Shown: positions 43,181 through 52,433, counted from the stretch's first letter. The stretch: DNA of 59,809 bases from Planctomycetota bacterium (GCA_024653775.1 JANLHZ010000171.1:1-59809), one strand, 5' to 3'. Notes: a model not told the origin generated them from the sequence alone. Numbers and translations are program-made.

Positions 43181-43463
43181 TGAACGTTCGGTGAACCACG
43201 TTTCTTGCGGATCGAGTACCTACCTTGTCCGTGATCTACATTAGTGACGCGGACACCGCCGTGATCAGTCAAAAACCTTCTGGACAGAGACGCTTTTGAA
43301 GTCTGATTTAAGTTTTGATTTCAACTAAGCCTTAGTCGTAATCTTTTAAGCCGCTTTATTATTATATTAAGTTTTGTTATTCGCGTATTACTATTATTTT
43401 AAAGCCAATAAAATGTATGCGTTCGATAAACCACGTTGATAGAAGCCTACGAAAGTTTTTGCG

Positions 43464-43534
43464 CGTGGCACGGGCATCTTGCCCGTGGAAACACGGACGA
43501 GACGTCCGTGCCACGTGGTTCACCGAACGTTCAC
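43464..43534. repeat. paired hairpins CACGGGC.../CACGGACGAGACGTCCGTG and TTCACCGAAC motif
   Basis: GTGGCACGGGCATCTTGCCC followed by GTGG, then CACGGACGAGACGTCCGTG (43492-43510), then CCACGTGGTTCACCGAACG. Nearly the same hairpin pair is found inside the gene at 54513 (bases 54774-54826). Confidence 0.75.
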
Positions 43535-43545
43535 CTATTCACGAA

Positions 43546-43660
43546 TTCAGACGAATCTGCACGAATATTTGATTCGTGCAGATTCGTGAACCACTGACTT
43601 TTTCGAATGTGAAAACGCTCCCCGCGGCATTCAGCATTGCCGTACTTGGCGTGTTTGGCG
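43546..43660. repeat. dispersed about 300-bp repeat (copy 2, second block)
   Basis: Matches 3480-3606 (GATTCGTGCAGATTCGTGAA-type text, TTTTTCGAA, GCTCCCCGCG, GTACTTGGCG). In copy 1 it directly follows the first block; here about 365 bp intervenes. Confidence 0.65.
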
Positions 43661-43789
43661 GTAAGACGCGGATAGGCTAAGACGCAAAGACATTCGGCGT
43701 TTTCGGTTTAAAATAAGTGGCGTTACCTGGCGGGAGAGGGGAATTGAAGCCCGTCGATTTATGCAACAAAGCCGTTCCGCGTCATTAAC

Positions 43790-43967
43790 GACGTGTAAAA
43801 TAATAACTTACCGATCTCGCATCACATCTTCGCGCCACTTTCACATCGCGCTCAGTCGTCAAATCCTCATCGGAACTATGGCTACGACTCCGGTTTGACT
43901 CTATCGCGCAATGCGAACCTGACACAAATCTGAGCGCGATTTTCGGTAACTTATTATTTTACACGTC
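43790..43967. mobile_element. about 180-bp MITE (family TTAGGA..GTAAAATAATAAC, copy 1)
   Basis: Inverted ends of 25 bp (GACGTGTAAAATAATAACTT and its mate) with one mismatch enclose an AT/GC-mixed centre including GGAACTATGGCTACGACTCC. Two more copies: 51775-52433 (interrupted) and 54103-54287 (opposite orientation). No ORF inside, so non-autonomous. Confidence 0.85.
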
Positions 43968-44098
43968 CTAACTGCGCGTACGTATCCGAATCTGTGGATC
44001 GTGCCAATGCGCCAACAGAAAATTCCGTAACGATCTTGTTAGCGTCGGGATCGATGGTACACTTTGATCTTTTTCAAATTCAGTCGAGCGAGGATCTC

Positions 44099-45640
44099 AT
44101 GGCAAGCCATGAACGCGTCGCTATCGTTGACCTCGGAAGTCAGTACACTCAGTTGATTGCGAGGAAGGTCCGGGAGCAGAAAGTGTTCTGCGAAATCTTC
44201 ACCACGCTGACTCTAGAGGACGCAAGAGCCCTTGGCATAAGCGCGATCATACTTTCCGGCGGGCCATCTTCCGTCTATGACTCCGGCTCGCCGACCATCG
44301 ACGCCGAACTGCTCGAAAGCGGAATCCCGATACTTGGCATCTGCTACGGTCTCCAGCTCGCCGCGAGCCTCCTCGGCGGGAGCATCCGGAAAGCCGGGAG
44401 CCGCGAGTACGGTCGCAAGGAGATCGAAAGAAATAGTCATGATGACGATCTGCTCGCTGGACTTCCAGACAGAAGCGTGGTTTGGATGAGCCATGGCGAT
44501 CAGATCGACGCAGCGCAGGATTTCATCACCCTCGCGTCCACCGATACCTGTCCCGCGGCGGCTTCGATGCACCGCAGCCTTCCGATCTACGGCCTTCAGT
44601 TCCATCCGGAGGTCCACCACACCGAGTACGGCACCACGATCCTTTCGAACTTCCTTCGCGGCATCTGCAAGCTGAGCGGAGACTGGGAGACTCCGTCGAT
44701 CGCCTTGTCGATGGTTGCGGACATCTCGCGGACGCTTGGTACGGACAGAGTCATCTGCGGACTTTCCGGAGGCGTGGATTCTTCCGTCGTCGCGGCGCTG
44801 ATAGCAAAAGCCGCGGCGGACCAGCTCACATGTATCTTTGTCGATACCGGACTTCTGCGGGAAGGCGAGGCGACCCAGGTCGAGGAAGTTTTCCGCGGCC
44901 ATTTCGGCGTGACGCTGAAGAAAGTCGACGCGTCGGAACGGTTTTTCAATAAGCTCGCTGGAATCACAGACCCCGACGAGAAACGCAAGCGCATAGGCCA
45001 CGAGTTCATCGCGGTGTTCGAAGAGGAAGCCGCGAAGGTCGGCGACGTCAGGTTCCTCGCGCAGGGGACGCTGTACCCGGACGTCGTCGAAAGCGTAGCG
45101 GCCCACGGCGGTCCAACCGCGAAAATCAAACGCCACCACAACGTCGGCGGACTTCCCGAAAAACTCGGCTTCGAGCTGATCGAACCGCTACGGTTCTGCT
45201 TCAAGGATGAGGTGCGCGACATCGGGAGGGAACTCGGACTTCCGGACGCGATCATCGAACGCCATCCGTTTCCCGGCCCAGGACTCGCGGTGCGCATTAT
45301 AGGCGAAGTAACGCGGGAGCGGGTGCAGGTGCTCCAGAAAGCCGACAGGATTTTCATCGACGAAATCCACGCCAGCGGACTGTACAAGGAAATCTGGCAG
45401 GCTCTCGCGGTGCTGCTTCCTGTGAAGAGCGTCGGAGTGATGGGCGACGCGCACACCTACGAGGAGACCATCGCGCTCCGTGCAGTGACGAGTGTCGACG
45501 GAATGACCGCGGACTGGTATCGTTTTCCGTATGACGTGCTCGCGAAGATTTCGAACCGCATCGTCGGCGAGGTGCAGGGCGTCAACCGCGTGGTTTACGA
45601 CGTCAGCTCGAAACCGCCCGCGACGATCGAGTGGGAATAA
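44099..45640 (+). CDS. guaA: GMP synthase (glutamine-hydrolysing)
   Basis: Converts XMP to GMP with ATP and glutamine-derived ammonia. The 513-residue protein is of the single-chain type: a GATase domain with SGGPSSVYD and the nucleophile ILGICYGLQ (C82), the His-Glu pair in LQFHPEVHH, then the ATP-pyrophosphatase loop LSGGVDSSVVAALI (about 221-234), and the C-terminal dimer/XMP domain ending KPPATIEWE. Earlier in-frame codons exist, but the ATG at 44099 with AGGA nine bases upstream matches the family N terminus. No guaB beside it and no riboswitch-like leader recognised; a MITE lies just upstream. Confidence 0.97.
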   Translation: MASHERVAIVDLGSQYTQLIARKVREQKVFCEIFTTLTLEDARALGISAIILSGGPSSVYDSGSPTIDAELLESGIPILGICYGLQLAASLLGGSIRKAGSREYGRKEIERNSHDDDLLAGLPDRSVVWMSHGDQIDAAQDFITLASTDTCPAAASMHRSLPIYGLQFHPEVHHTEYGTTILSNFLRGICKLSGDWETPSIALSMVADISRTLGTDRVICGLSGGVDSSVVAALIAKAAADQLTCIFVDTGLLREGEATQVEEVFRGHFGVTLKKVDASERFFNKLAGITDPDEKRKRIGHEFIAVFEEEAAKVGDVRFLAQGTLYPDVVESVAAHGGPTAKIKRHHNVGGLPEKLGFELIEPLRFCFKDEVRDIGRELGLPDAIIERHPFPGPGLAVRIIGEVTRERVQVLQKADRIFIDEIHASGLYKEIWQALAVLLPVKSVGVMGDAHTYEETIALRAVTSVDGMTADWYRFPYDVLAKISNRIVGEVQGVNRVVYDVSSKPPATIEWE

Positions 45641-45641
45641 C

Positions 45642-45674
45642 ACATTATATTCGTGCCGTCTACGAATTATTTGT
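45642..45674 (+). repeat. gene-tail hairpin (copy f), after guaA
   Basis: ACATTATATTCGTGCCGTCT then ACGAATTATTTGT, starting two bases after the guaA stop. It forms a facing pair with copy g. Confidence 0.8.
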
Positions 45675-45699
45675 GCTATTTATTTCGCCGCTCAAAAAC

Positions 45700-45728
45700 G
45701 TGCCGGGCACTTTCAAAGTGCCCGGCAC
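45700..45728. repeat. GTGCC-GGCAC palindromic repeat (copy 4)
   Basis: A perfect palindrome: GTGCCGGGCACTTTC followed by AAAGTGCCCGGCAC. It lies midway between hairpins f and g in the convergent gap. Confidence 0.7.
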
Positions 45729-45744
45729 AGGTCTGATTAATCGT

Positions 45745-45778
45745 ACAGTAAATTCGTAGACGGCACGAATATAATGTA
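45745..45778 (-). repeat. gene-tail hairpin (copy g), after the TonB receptor gene
   Basis: Minus-strand reading: ACATTATATTCGTGCCGTCT then ACGAATTTACTGT, ending the stem about ten bases after the receptor stop. Confidence 0.8.
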
Positions 45779-45788
45779 CGGTATATTC

Positions 45789-48227
45789 TCAGTAGTCGAT
45801 CACGATTTCGAGGCCGATGTCAGTCCCCATTGCGGGAGCGCGTGAATGCGCACGTCGGTACTCGACGTTCGCGATGTTGTTAACGTAGCCGTTTACGCGC
45901 ACGTTCTCGTTGAAACGATAGCCGTAGCGGAAGTTCAGGACCGAGTAACCCGGAAGCTCGCCGTCTTTGCGGATCAGTCGCGGCGTCGTCTGTCCGAATG
46001 CCGCGGGATCGTCATAGACGTCGGGATCGGTTCTGTACGACGGATCAGCGTGAATCCTCGACTGCGGAGCACGGGTATAGCGGTAGACCATCTCCACGAG
46101 CGGCTCCATCCAGAAGCCGTTCATCTCCGGATCGCCCATTCGAAGCGCGATCACGCCCCTTGCCGGCTGCGTGAACCTTATCGGAGTGCGGAACCCGCCA
46201 TTCGTTGTGTACTGGTCCGGATCGACGCGCGACGGGTTGCTCTTTCCTTCGCGGTGCTGCTCGACTCCTATGCTGTAGTCGAACATTCCGCGGAGAACCC
46301 ATGTATCGTCCACAGAGTCCGTGAGCGTGTTGAGGCGCAGGTTTCCCTCGGCCTCGATTCCGTAGACGTACGCCCATCCCTGTGAGTGCAGCACAAGGAC
46401 CTGATCGTTCGTTCCGTCGCCGTCGAAGTCGTAGTAGCTCTGTCCCTGGTATGTGCCGGGGATGGAATCCTCGCTAAACCCGTCGAATCGGGTGCGCCAG
46501 AAATCGACGGTTCCCCAGGAATCTTCCAGGTCCCAGCGGTAGCCGACTTCCCAGGTGTACGAGTAAATCGGATCGTCTGCCTGTGACGGAACGCGCCATC
46601 CCTGTCCGACCTGCGCGAGCGAGAAGGACGGGGAGCGCTCGCGGAACCCGCGAGAAAAGCTGCCGTAGACGAGCTGGTCGGCGGCGAACTCGTAGCTCGC
46701 GCCGATCGCACCAACGATTGCGTTCGTGTTGTTCGATATTTCGAGGAGATCAAGACTCGATCCCGGCTGACGGTCGGCGTAGACGTCGGGATCGGTCTTG
46801 TAATGGAAGCTGTCGTAGCGAGCGGACCCCTGCATCGAAAGCCCTCCTCCAATGGTCCACTCGTGCTGGACGTAGAAGCCGTTTCCGTACCATGTCGCGT
46901 CAGGCGAGGCTTTGACCTTAAGTCCGTTCGCGGAGTACGTGAACTCCTCGTCGTCGGGACTCTCTCCAACGTCATATTCGAGGTCCCAGCCGAGAATGGT
47001 CTTGTGGCTCTCCCCAAAGCGAAGGTGAACGCGAACGCCGGGATTTATGGTGGTGGTCTTTGCGACGCCGGTCGGATTGACGAGCGCTCCGTAGAGCTGG
47101 GTTCCCTGTGTATCTCCGTTCATCCAGTACCTTGTCTCTTCCTTGTACTGATAGGACGCGCCTACGTGAATCTTCTCGACGAAATCGCCCAGGTCCTCGA
47201 TGGTGAGGTGAGTCTGATAACTGAACCAGTCGTTGTCGTTAGACTGGAACGGCCTATAGAACCTGTGCTGGTTTCTTCTGCGAACCTGCTGGATGCTCGC
47301 GTCGAGATACATTCCGTCGGCAAGTTTGAATTCGAACGCGCCGTCGAAATTCTTGTCCCTGCCGCTTGTCGGGTCGAGAACGCCTCGATCGCGTCCGCCC
47401 TGTATATCCCCCACGCTCGCGTAAGTTCCTCCCAGGTGGAATCTGAAGAAGTCCGTCGCGCCGAAAGCCTCCTGACGGAAGCGCTGCTCGTTCGCGTTCG
47501 TTCCGTAGCTGAGCCTGGTTCTTCCGCCCATCTCGAATCCGCCCGGCGTATAATCGATCGGAATTTCGTTGGTGACGAAATTGATCACGCCGCCCATTGC
47601 GCCTGAGCCGTAGAGCACGCTCATCGGGCCTCGGATCACCTCGATGCGCTCGACGCTGTACGGATCGACCTTGCCGTACTGGTCGTCGCCTCCGTCCGCT
47701 CCTTCGCCCCAGAGCGTCGTCAGAGAATGGCCGTTGACGGTGGCGAGAACGTTACGTCCCGAAAGCCCGCGCATTACAAGTGTCGAAGTCGTCGATCCCC
47801 GGCGTTCAAGCCATATCCCAGGCGAATGGGAAAGACGATCGAGCGCGACGCCCCACTGTTCGTTGTCCATCCTGGTTTTGTTCACGAGGTTTGTCGACCT
47901 CGGCAGGTTGAACGCATTGAATCCGGATCTCGCCGCGGTGACGGACTCGGACGCGAGATTGTATTCTGCGCGATCCTCCGAAGACTCTTCCGAAGGCTCC
48001 TCCATCTCCTCCTCAGATTCCACCGGGGTTGTTTCCGACTCCTCCGGCGACTCCTCCTCCGACGATTCTTCTTCGGAGTCCTCGTCGGTTTCATCCTCCG
48101 ACACCTCTTCGTCTACCGCGGATTCCTCCGCCGGAGTTTCTTCATCCGCAGCTTCCCCGGCGATCGCCGGATAACAAAAGCCCGCCATTATCAAAAGGCA
48201 GACCGTGACCATCGTCATGTCTTTCAT
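45789..48227 (-). CDS. TonB-dependent outer-membrane receptor with acidic N-terminal linker
   Basis: An 812-residue outer-membrane transporter. A signal peptide (1-23) is followed by a 70-residue stretch made almost entirely of Glu, Ser, Asp and Pro (about 24-95), then the plug domain (TTSTLVMRGLSGRNVLATVNG, SVERIEVIRGPMSVLYGSGA, GGVINFVT), then a 22-strand-type barrel with aromatic-rich strands, ending in an aromatic Tyr as outer-membrane proteins do. AGGA precedes the ATG. The ligand is unknown; siderophore, vitamin or sugar uptake are all possible. No TonB/ExbBD gene is close. The acidic linker is unusual, as the position normally carries a TonB box or signalling domain. Confidence 0.92.
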   Translation of the reverse strand: MKDMTMVTVCLLIMAGFCYPAIAGEAADEETPAEESAVDEEVSEDETDEDSEEESSEEESPEESETTPVESEEEMEEPSEESSEDRAEYNLASESVTAARSGFNAFNLPRSTNLVNKTRMDNEQWGVALDRLSHSPGIWLERRGSTTSTLVMRGLSGRNVLATVNGHSLTTLWGEGADGGDDQYGKVDPYSVERIEVIRGPMSVLYGSGAMGGVINFVTNEIPIDYTPGGFEMGGRTRLSYGTNANEQRFRQEAFGATDFFRFHLGGTYASVGDIQGGRDRGVLDPTSGRDKNFDGAFEFKLADGMYLDASIQQVRRRNQHRFYRPFQSNDNDWFSYQTHLTIEDLGDFVEKIHVGASYQYKEETRYWMNGDTQGTQLYGALVNPTGVAKTTTINPGVRVHLRFGESHKTILGWDLEYDVGESPDDEEFTYSANGLKVKASPDATWYGNGFYVQHEWTIGGGLSMQGSARYDSFHYKTDPDVYADRQPGSSLDLLEISNNTNAIVGAIGASYEFAADQLVYGSFSRGFRERSPSFSLAQVGQGWRVPSQADDPIYSYTWEVGYRWDLEDSWGTVDFWRTRFDGFSEDSIPGTYQGQSYYDFDGDGTNDQVLVLHSQGWAYVYGIEAEGNLRLNTLTDSVDDTWVLRGMFDYSIGVEQHREGKSNPSRVDPDQYTTNGGFRTPIRFTQPARGVIALRMGDPEMNGFWMEPLVEMVYRYTRAPQSRIHADPSYRTDPDVYDDPAAFGQTTPRLIRKDGELPGYSVLNFRYGYRFNENVRVNGYVNNIANVEYRRAHSRAPAMGTDIGLEIVIDY

Positions 48228-48428
48228 GATGCTTCCTCCACAGAAATTTTAAGTGAGCGCCCAAAGCCGGCATTCACTGCTCAAATTCTGTGCCAGCGAA
48301 GCAAGCAATCGAACACACGGTTTTAATCGGACATTAGTGATGAATTCGTGACGCCGATCCCGTGGGGGTGACGTACGTTCATCGGTCTGTAGAATCAGAA
48401 TCGCTACAGTGTTTCGTTCCGGCTACAG

Positions 48429-49466
48429 TCAGTTCGCCTTCTTGTCCTTTTCGCCCAGGACGACGGTGTCGCCCACGAGGCCGTCCTTTTCGTCGTCGGG
48501 CGCGCCCGTCGAAGCGGTGCCCGGAACCGCGAGGTTCGGGAAGAAGCCGTGGACGTACTTCTCCATAGTGACGATCGTCGGGCCGTAGCCTTTGTGGTAC
48601 ATGTAGTATTCGAGATCGTAACCCATCTTGCCAGCGTCCTGATACCTCGTGGCGAGGTCCCGCTCGAGACTCTTTTTCAGAATCTTCTCGAGCATGGGCG
48701 GAATCTCCGGACAGAACTGTCTTATATCCGCAAGCGGCGCACGCACGACCTTGTCGAGAATGACCGAAGTCTCCGCGTCCTCGAAAAGTTCCCGCATTCC
48801 GAGGAGTTCCCACATCACGACTCCAAGCGAGAAAAGATCGCTGCGTCTGTCGGTCTGTTCGAAGCGCGCCTGCTCCGGACTCATATACTGGACCTTTCCC
48901 ATCAGCACTTCGCCTTCGCGGTTCTTCATCAGGTTGAACGCTTTCGCGATGCCGAAGTCGGTGATTTTGATTTCGCCAAGCGCGGTGATCATAATGTTCT
49001 TCGGACTAATGTCGCGGTGGACTACGCCGAGGTTGACGCCTTTTCTGTCGGCCTTCTTATGGGCGTACTCAAGCCCCCGGCAAACGCGCGACGCGATGTA
49101 CGCCGCAATCTCTATCGGGATTCGCTTCCCGAGTTCGTGGTGCTTTTCGAGGAACTGCTCGAGGTTCACGCCATGCACGAACTCCATCAGGATGTAGTAA
49201 ATCTTGTCCTGCTTCCCGAGATGATACACCTGCACGATGTTCTGGTGGATGAGGTCCGCGACGAGCTTCGCCTCGCCTATGAACATGTCGACGAATTCCT
49301 CGTCGCTCGAAATATCCGGAATGATCGTCTTCACCGCGACAGTCTTTTCGAAGCCCTCCTCGCCCTCGAGAAGACCCTCATAAACCGCGCCCATGCCTCC
49401 CTCCGCGATTTTACGGGTGAGCCGGATATTGTGAACATGATTGATGGTTGTAAGATTGTTGCTCAC
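48429..49466 (-). CDS. eukaryotic-like Ser/Thr protein kinase
   Basis: A 345-residue Hanks-type kinase. Gly-rich loop AEGGMGAVYEG (about 21-31), ATP-binding Lys in VAVKTI (K46), alphaC Glu in IGEAKLVADL, catalytic VVHRDISPKNIMIT (D152), metal-binding DFG (D170-G172), and VQYMSPEQARFEQTDRRSDLFSLGVVMWEL in the activation/APE region. The HRDISPKN form is common in myxobacterial and planctomycete kinases. The C-terminal about 50 residues are charged with no membrane helix or sensor domain, so it is a soluble kinase. The start codon is GTG. It is divergent from the lipoprotein gene that follows; targets are unknown. Confidence 0.93.
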   Translation of the reverse strand: MSNNLTTINHVHNIRLTRKIAEGGMGAVYEGLLEGEEGFEKTVAVKTIIPDISSDEEFVDMFIGEAKLVADLIHQNIVQVYHLGKQDKIYYILMEFVHGVNLEQFLEKHHELGKRIPIEIAAYIASRVCRGLEYAHKKADRKGVNLGVVHRDISPKNIMITALGEIKITDFGIAKAFNLMKNREGEVLMGKVQYMSPEQARFEQTDRRSDLFSLGVVMWELLGMRELFEDAETSVILDKVVRAPLADIRQFCPEIPPMLEKILKKSLERDLATRYQDAGKMGYDLEYYMYHKGYGPTIVTMEKYVHGFFPNLAVPGTASTGAPDDEKDGLVGDTVVLGEKDKKAN

Positions 49467-49561
49467 TTTTTTGACCGTTCTCTGGTTTTCGCGGATATGG
49501 AACTCTAACTTCCATTTATCAGATCGTTATACGCATAGTCAATCAAAAACCGGACGCCCTA

Positions 49562-50470
49562 ATGGGATTGCTCTCACACCGAAACAAGGTTCCGCCGATG
49601 TACGTTTGCGGATCGCTGCTCGTTCTCGCATTCGCGCTTGCCTGCTCGGGTTGCGAAACCGTTCTCGGCCCGAAAGAACCGATAGACGAATTCGCGGAGA
49701 TTTTCGAGGCGCCTGCGAACACGGGCTTTCGAATCCACGAAGACGCCAAGATCGGCGATTACGCAGCGTTCAGCACCGACGGCATTGAAACGTACTTCGC
49801 AATCGTGGGCGTATCTGGTGGCGACTACGTGGTCGAAGTGAAATCGCCCTTGCAGGTGATACGCAGGGTGGCAAGCGAGGCGGGGACGTCCCGCGAAGAT
49901 ATCCTCGCCGCGAGACTCGCGGAAATCGAGGCGCGGGCGAACGCGGAAGGCTCGGTCGGCTCCGGTTCGAGTCGAAGCGGTTCCGACGCGCGGCTCGAGC
50001 GAAGCCAGTTGCTCTACACCCTCGTGTACGTCGTCGATTCCGCTGCGCGTCCAACAAAAGCGTTTATCGCGGAGCGTCCGATGCCTGGGAAGGAACTCCC
50101 CCTCGCAAGACGAGTGGAGTTTCGCGGAAGCCGTCCCGATGACGGCTTCGGAACGATGCTCACAGACCCGAGGTCGGAACTCGCGGAGTTCTACGAACCT
50201 GCCCCCGGCCCGCTTCGGAAAGCTGAAACCGTCGTCTCCGACGAACCCGTCCGCGGCGGCATGTCGATCGCCGGGGTTTCTTTCCGCGAGGTCAGACATC
50301 TTCAGGTCGACATTCGTTCGCCACGAGGATCGCTCGTCGAGCGATACGTCACAGGCGATGTGTTTTTTGAACCGGACGGACTGGTCCTCGAGACCTACGA
50401 AGGCCGAACTACGTTCGAACTTGTATCGATGGGATCGAACGCGGGACCTTCGTGTCGCCTGCCGGAGTGA
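49562..50470 (+). CDS. putative lipoprotein, unknown function
   Basis: A 302-residue protein with a leader ending in lipobox ACSGC (Cys near 31). The mature part starts with a DEFAEIFEAPANTGF segment and contains beta-type strands (YFAIVGVSGGDYVVEVKS) and an Arg/Glu/Ser-rich helix (about 100-140). I see no known domain. An alternative ATG at 49598, with AAGG upstream, would give a leader lacking positive charges. It is divergent from the kinase gene and convergent with the next lipoprotein gene. The gap to that gene holds a tail hairpin. Confidence 0.72.
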   Translation: MGLLSHRNKVPPMYVCGSLLVLAFALACSGCETVLGPKEPIDEFAEIFEAPANTGFRIHEDAKIGDYAAFSTDGIETYFAIVGVSGGDYVVEVKSPLQVIRRVASEAGTSREDILAARLAEIEARANAEGSVGSGSSRSGSDARLERSQLLYTLVYVVDSAARPTKAFIAERPMPGKELPLARRVEFRGSRPDDGFGTMLTDPRSELAEFYEPAPGPLRKAETVVSDEPVRGGMSIAGVSFREVRHLQVDIRSPRGSLVERYVTGDVFFEPDGLVLETYEGRTTFELVSMGSNAGPSCRLPE

Positions 50471-50475
50471 TACGG

Positions 50476-50504
50476 AAAATTCGTAGACGGCACGAATTTA
50501 ATAT
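50476..50504 (-). repeat. gene-tail hairpin (copy h), after the thioredoxin-like lipoprotein gene
   Basis: Minus strand: TATATTAAATTCGTGCCGTC then TACGAATTTTCCG. It starts directly after the TAA stop of the gene at 50506-51672. Confidence 0.75.
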
Positions 50505-50505
50505 A

Positions 50506-51672
50506 TTATTTTCCGAGAAGGTCTTTCACGATCGTCTCGTAGCAAGATGGCGCGGGGTTCACTCCCTGAATCATGTGGTCGCGATCGATGAAGAAAACCT
50601 GGGCGCCGGGATTCTCGGGACGAATGTCCCACATTTCCTGAACGTTCGAAGGAACCTTCGAAATCGTAAAAGGAAGCGCGCACATCGACTTTACCAATTC
50701 GAGTTCCGCATCCGAAAAATCGATGTAGAACCCGATCGCGTGAAAGTCCGGCGAGATGTTTCTGACCTTCAGTTCGCGCAGTTTTTCGACGCAGGGATCG
50801 AGCGGATCGAAGTCCTTTCGCATGAAATAGACCGCAAGAACCGACCCCTGAAATGACGCGAGATCGACGATTTCCGATTCCGAGATTTCGCCCACCAGGC
50901 CGGGCGCGCCGACATTCTGCCACGAGCGCAGGTAGAACAGCGCGTCGGAAGTTTCGTTCACGATTCTGCGCCAGACCCTCGACTCTTCGGGAGCGAGGTT
51001 GTCGACCTTCTCGCGAAACACGTTGAAGCCGTCGTGGGCCGCGTCGATGTTGCCCGTGCCGAGCGCGTTGTAGAATTCGGCCTGAAGGATTTCGAGGTAC
51101 GCATTACCGGAGCCGAGCGCGTCGAGAGCCTCGCCGACCACTTTCGCGCTGTCTTCGATTCCTTTCTGCGCCTCGAACGCCACGTCCCGCAGCAGCATCA
51201 CCGCCGAGGCGTATTCCGATGAATCCTTCAGTTCCTCCGCCGCGTTCACCGCGTCCACTGCCCATTTGAACGCGTCGTCGTAGCGCCTTGCCTGAAGGTA
51301 ATTGAACGCGACCATCTGAAGCACCGCGGTATTCTTCTCGCCCGTGCGCTGTACGTAAGTCCGAAGCCTCGTTGCGTACCGTCTCGAAGCGTCCGTGAGG
51401 TCCTGCGCAAACCTGACCCACTCCATCCTCGGCGCGCCGCTCTCGATCATCGAAGCGCGTCTTGCCCGTACTTCGCCAATCTCCCTGCTCGAAATCTCTT
51501 TAATCTGATCGAGAGTCAGTCCGCCTTCCGCGCTCAGATCTTCGTCCTGCGAACTCTCCGCGGCGAGCGAAGATTCACCGTTTTCGCCCGCTGGTCCGTC
51601 CGGCTTTTCCTCGGGACCGCAGTTCGCAGCGAAGAGCAGCATAAAAGCCGCAACCAATTTTGAATACTTCAT
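50506..51672 (-). CDS. putative lipoprotein with helical repeats and a thioredoxin-like C-terminal domain
   Basis: A 388-residue protein with lipobox FAANC (Cys near 18) and an acidic, Gly/Ser-rich linker. Residues about 80-240 are helical with TPR-like character (YLQARRYDDAFKWAVDAVNAA). The last about 120 residues look like a thioredoxin/AhpC fold (SVLAVYFMRKDFDPLDPCVEKLREL, then a KVPSNVQEMWDIRPENPGAQVFFIDRD end), resembling TlpA/ResA proteins, but no CxxC motif is present, so a redox role is doubtful. A tail hairpin follows immediately. Probably exported and anchored in the outer membrane. Confidence 0.72.
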   Translation of the reverse strand: MKYSKLVAAFMLLFAANCGPEEKPDGPAGENGESSLAAESSQDEDLSAEGGLTLDQIKEISSREIGEVRARRASMIESGAPRMEWVRFAQDLTDASRRYATRLRTYVQRTGEKNTAVLQMVAFNYLQARRYDDAFKWAVDAVNAAEELKDSSEYASAVMLLRDVAFEAQKGIEDSAKVVGEALDALGSGNAYLEILQAEFYNALGTGNIDAAHDGFNVFREKVDNLAPEESRVWRRIVNETSDALFYLRSWQNVGAPGLVGEISESEIVDLASFQGSVLAVYFMRKDFDPLDPCVEKLRELKVRNISPDFHAIGFYIDFSDAELELVKSMCALPFTISKVPSNVQEMWDIRPENPGAQVFFIDRDHMIQGVNPAPSCYETIVKDLLGK

Positions 51673-51774
51673 CGTGAATCCAAATCCGTTTTGAGTAGAT
51701 TCCGAGAGTAACCCCGAACTCTTTGTTTTTCAAGGCACCCGGTGCAAACGTATTCGCAAGCGCTTCAGTATAAT

Positions 51775-52433
51775 TAAGGACGCGCGTCAAAATAAGTTGA
51801 CGTTTTCACACAATAGTGTTCGGCACGCCTCCTGCGGTGAATTTTGTCGTTTGCGCTTTTGTTCAGGATTGCCTGCCAACCCTGACATGAAGGCATCTAA
51901 ACGCCATCATGATATGACCCGAAGGTAATGCCACCTGACATACAGGAAGTTCACAGTGACCAGGTCAGAAAGAAGTTGACGGAAAGATGATTGCATTCGG
52001 GCGATATTCTTGTTAATCTGTAGACAATGAAAATGATAGACGAAGATTCAGCTTATAGATATATATGCAATATTATTTAAGAATTATCAATATAATTCAC
52101 TATGAATTGTATTTGTAACTCTTAAAATACAGTACATATAGATTAGCTAATATAAATGCCAACCTTCCAATTTTGGCGTTAGCGTTAAGTGAAACCAGTC
52201 ACCGGGTTTTCCCGGACGACCCAATAGTGTTTAGCGCCGATCGTGCCGAACACTATTGCGTTTTCACATCACATCTTTACGCCATCTTCGTTCCGCTCTC
52301 GGTCGCCCCATGACATCGAGGTAAGGGCTCACCGGAACTAAAGCTACACCTGCGGTTTGACTCAATCGTGCGAATCGAACCTGACGTAAATCTGATCGCG
52401 ATTTTAGGTAACTTATTATTCTACGCCTCCTTA
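51775..52433. mobile_element. about 180-bp MITE (copy 2) interrupted by a 448-bp element
   Basis: The left end TAAGGACGCGCGTCAAAATA and right end TTATTATTCTACGCCTCC-TTA match the ends of the MITE family; the interior 52259-52420 matches copy 1 (GGAACTAAAGCTACACCTGC, GCGATTTTAGGTAAC). The left 36 bases and the rest are separated by the insertion at 51811-52258. Confidence 0.75.
51811..52258. mobile_element. 448-bp insertion element with 16-bp inverted ends, no transposase
   Basis: Ends are CAATAGTGTTCGGCAC and its exact complement GTGCCGAACACTATTG. The 10-bp word CGTTTTCACA lies on both sides (51801-51810 and 52259-52268) as a target-site duplication. The interior is AT-rich with no sizeable ORF, so it is a non-autonomous or decayed insertion sequence. 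A further CAATAGTGTT near 52221 suggests internal rearrangement. Confidence 0.8.

Noticed and set aside
50506-50870. Thioredoxin-like domain taken as an active disulfide reductase
   Set aside because: No CxxC or other redox-active Cys pair is visible, so only a fold resemblance is reported.
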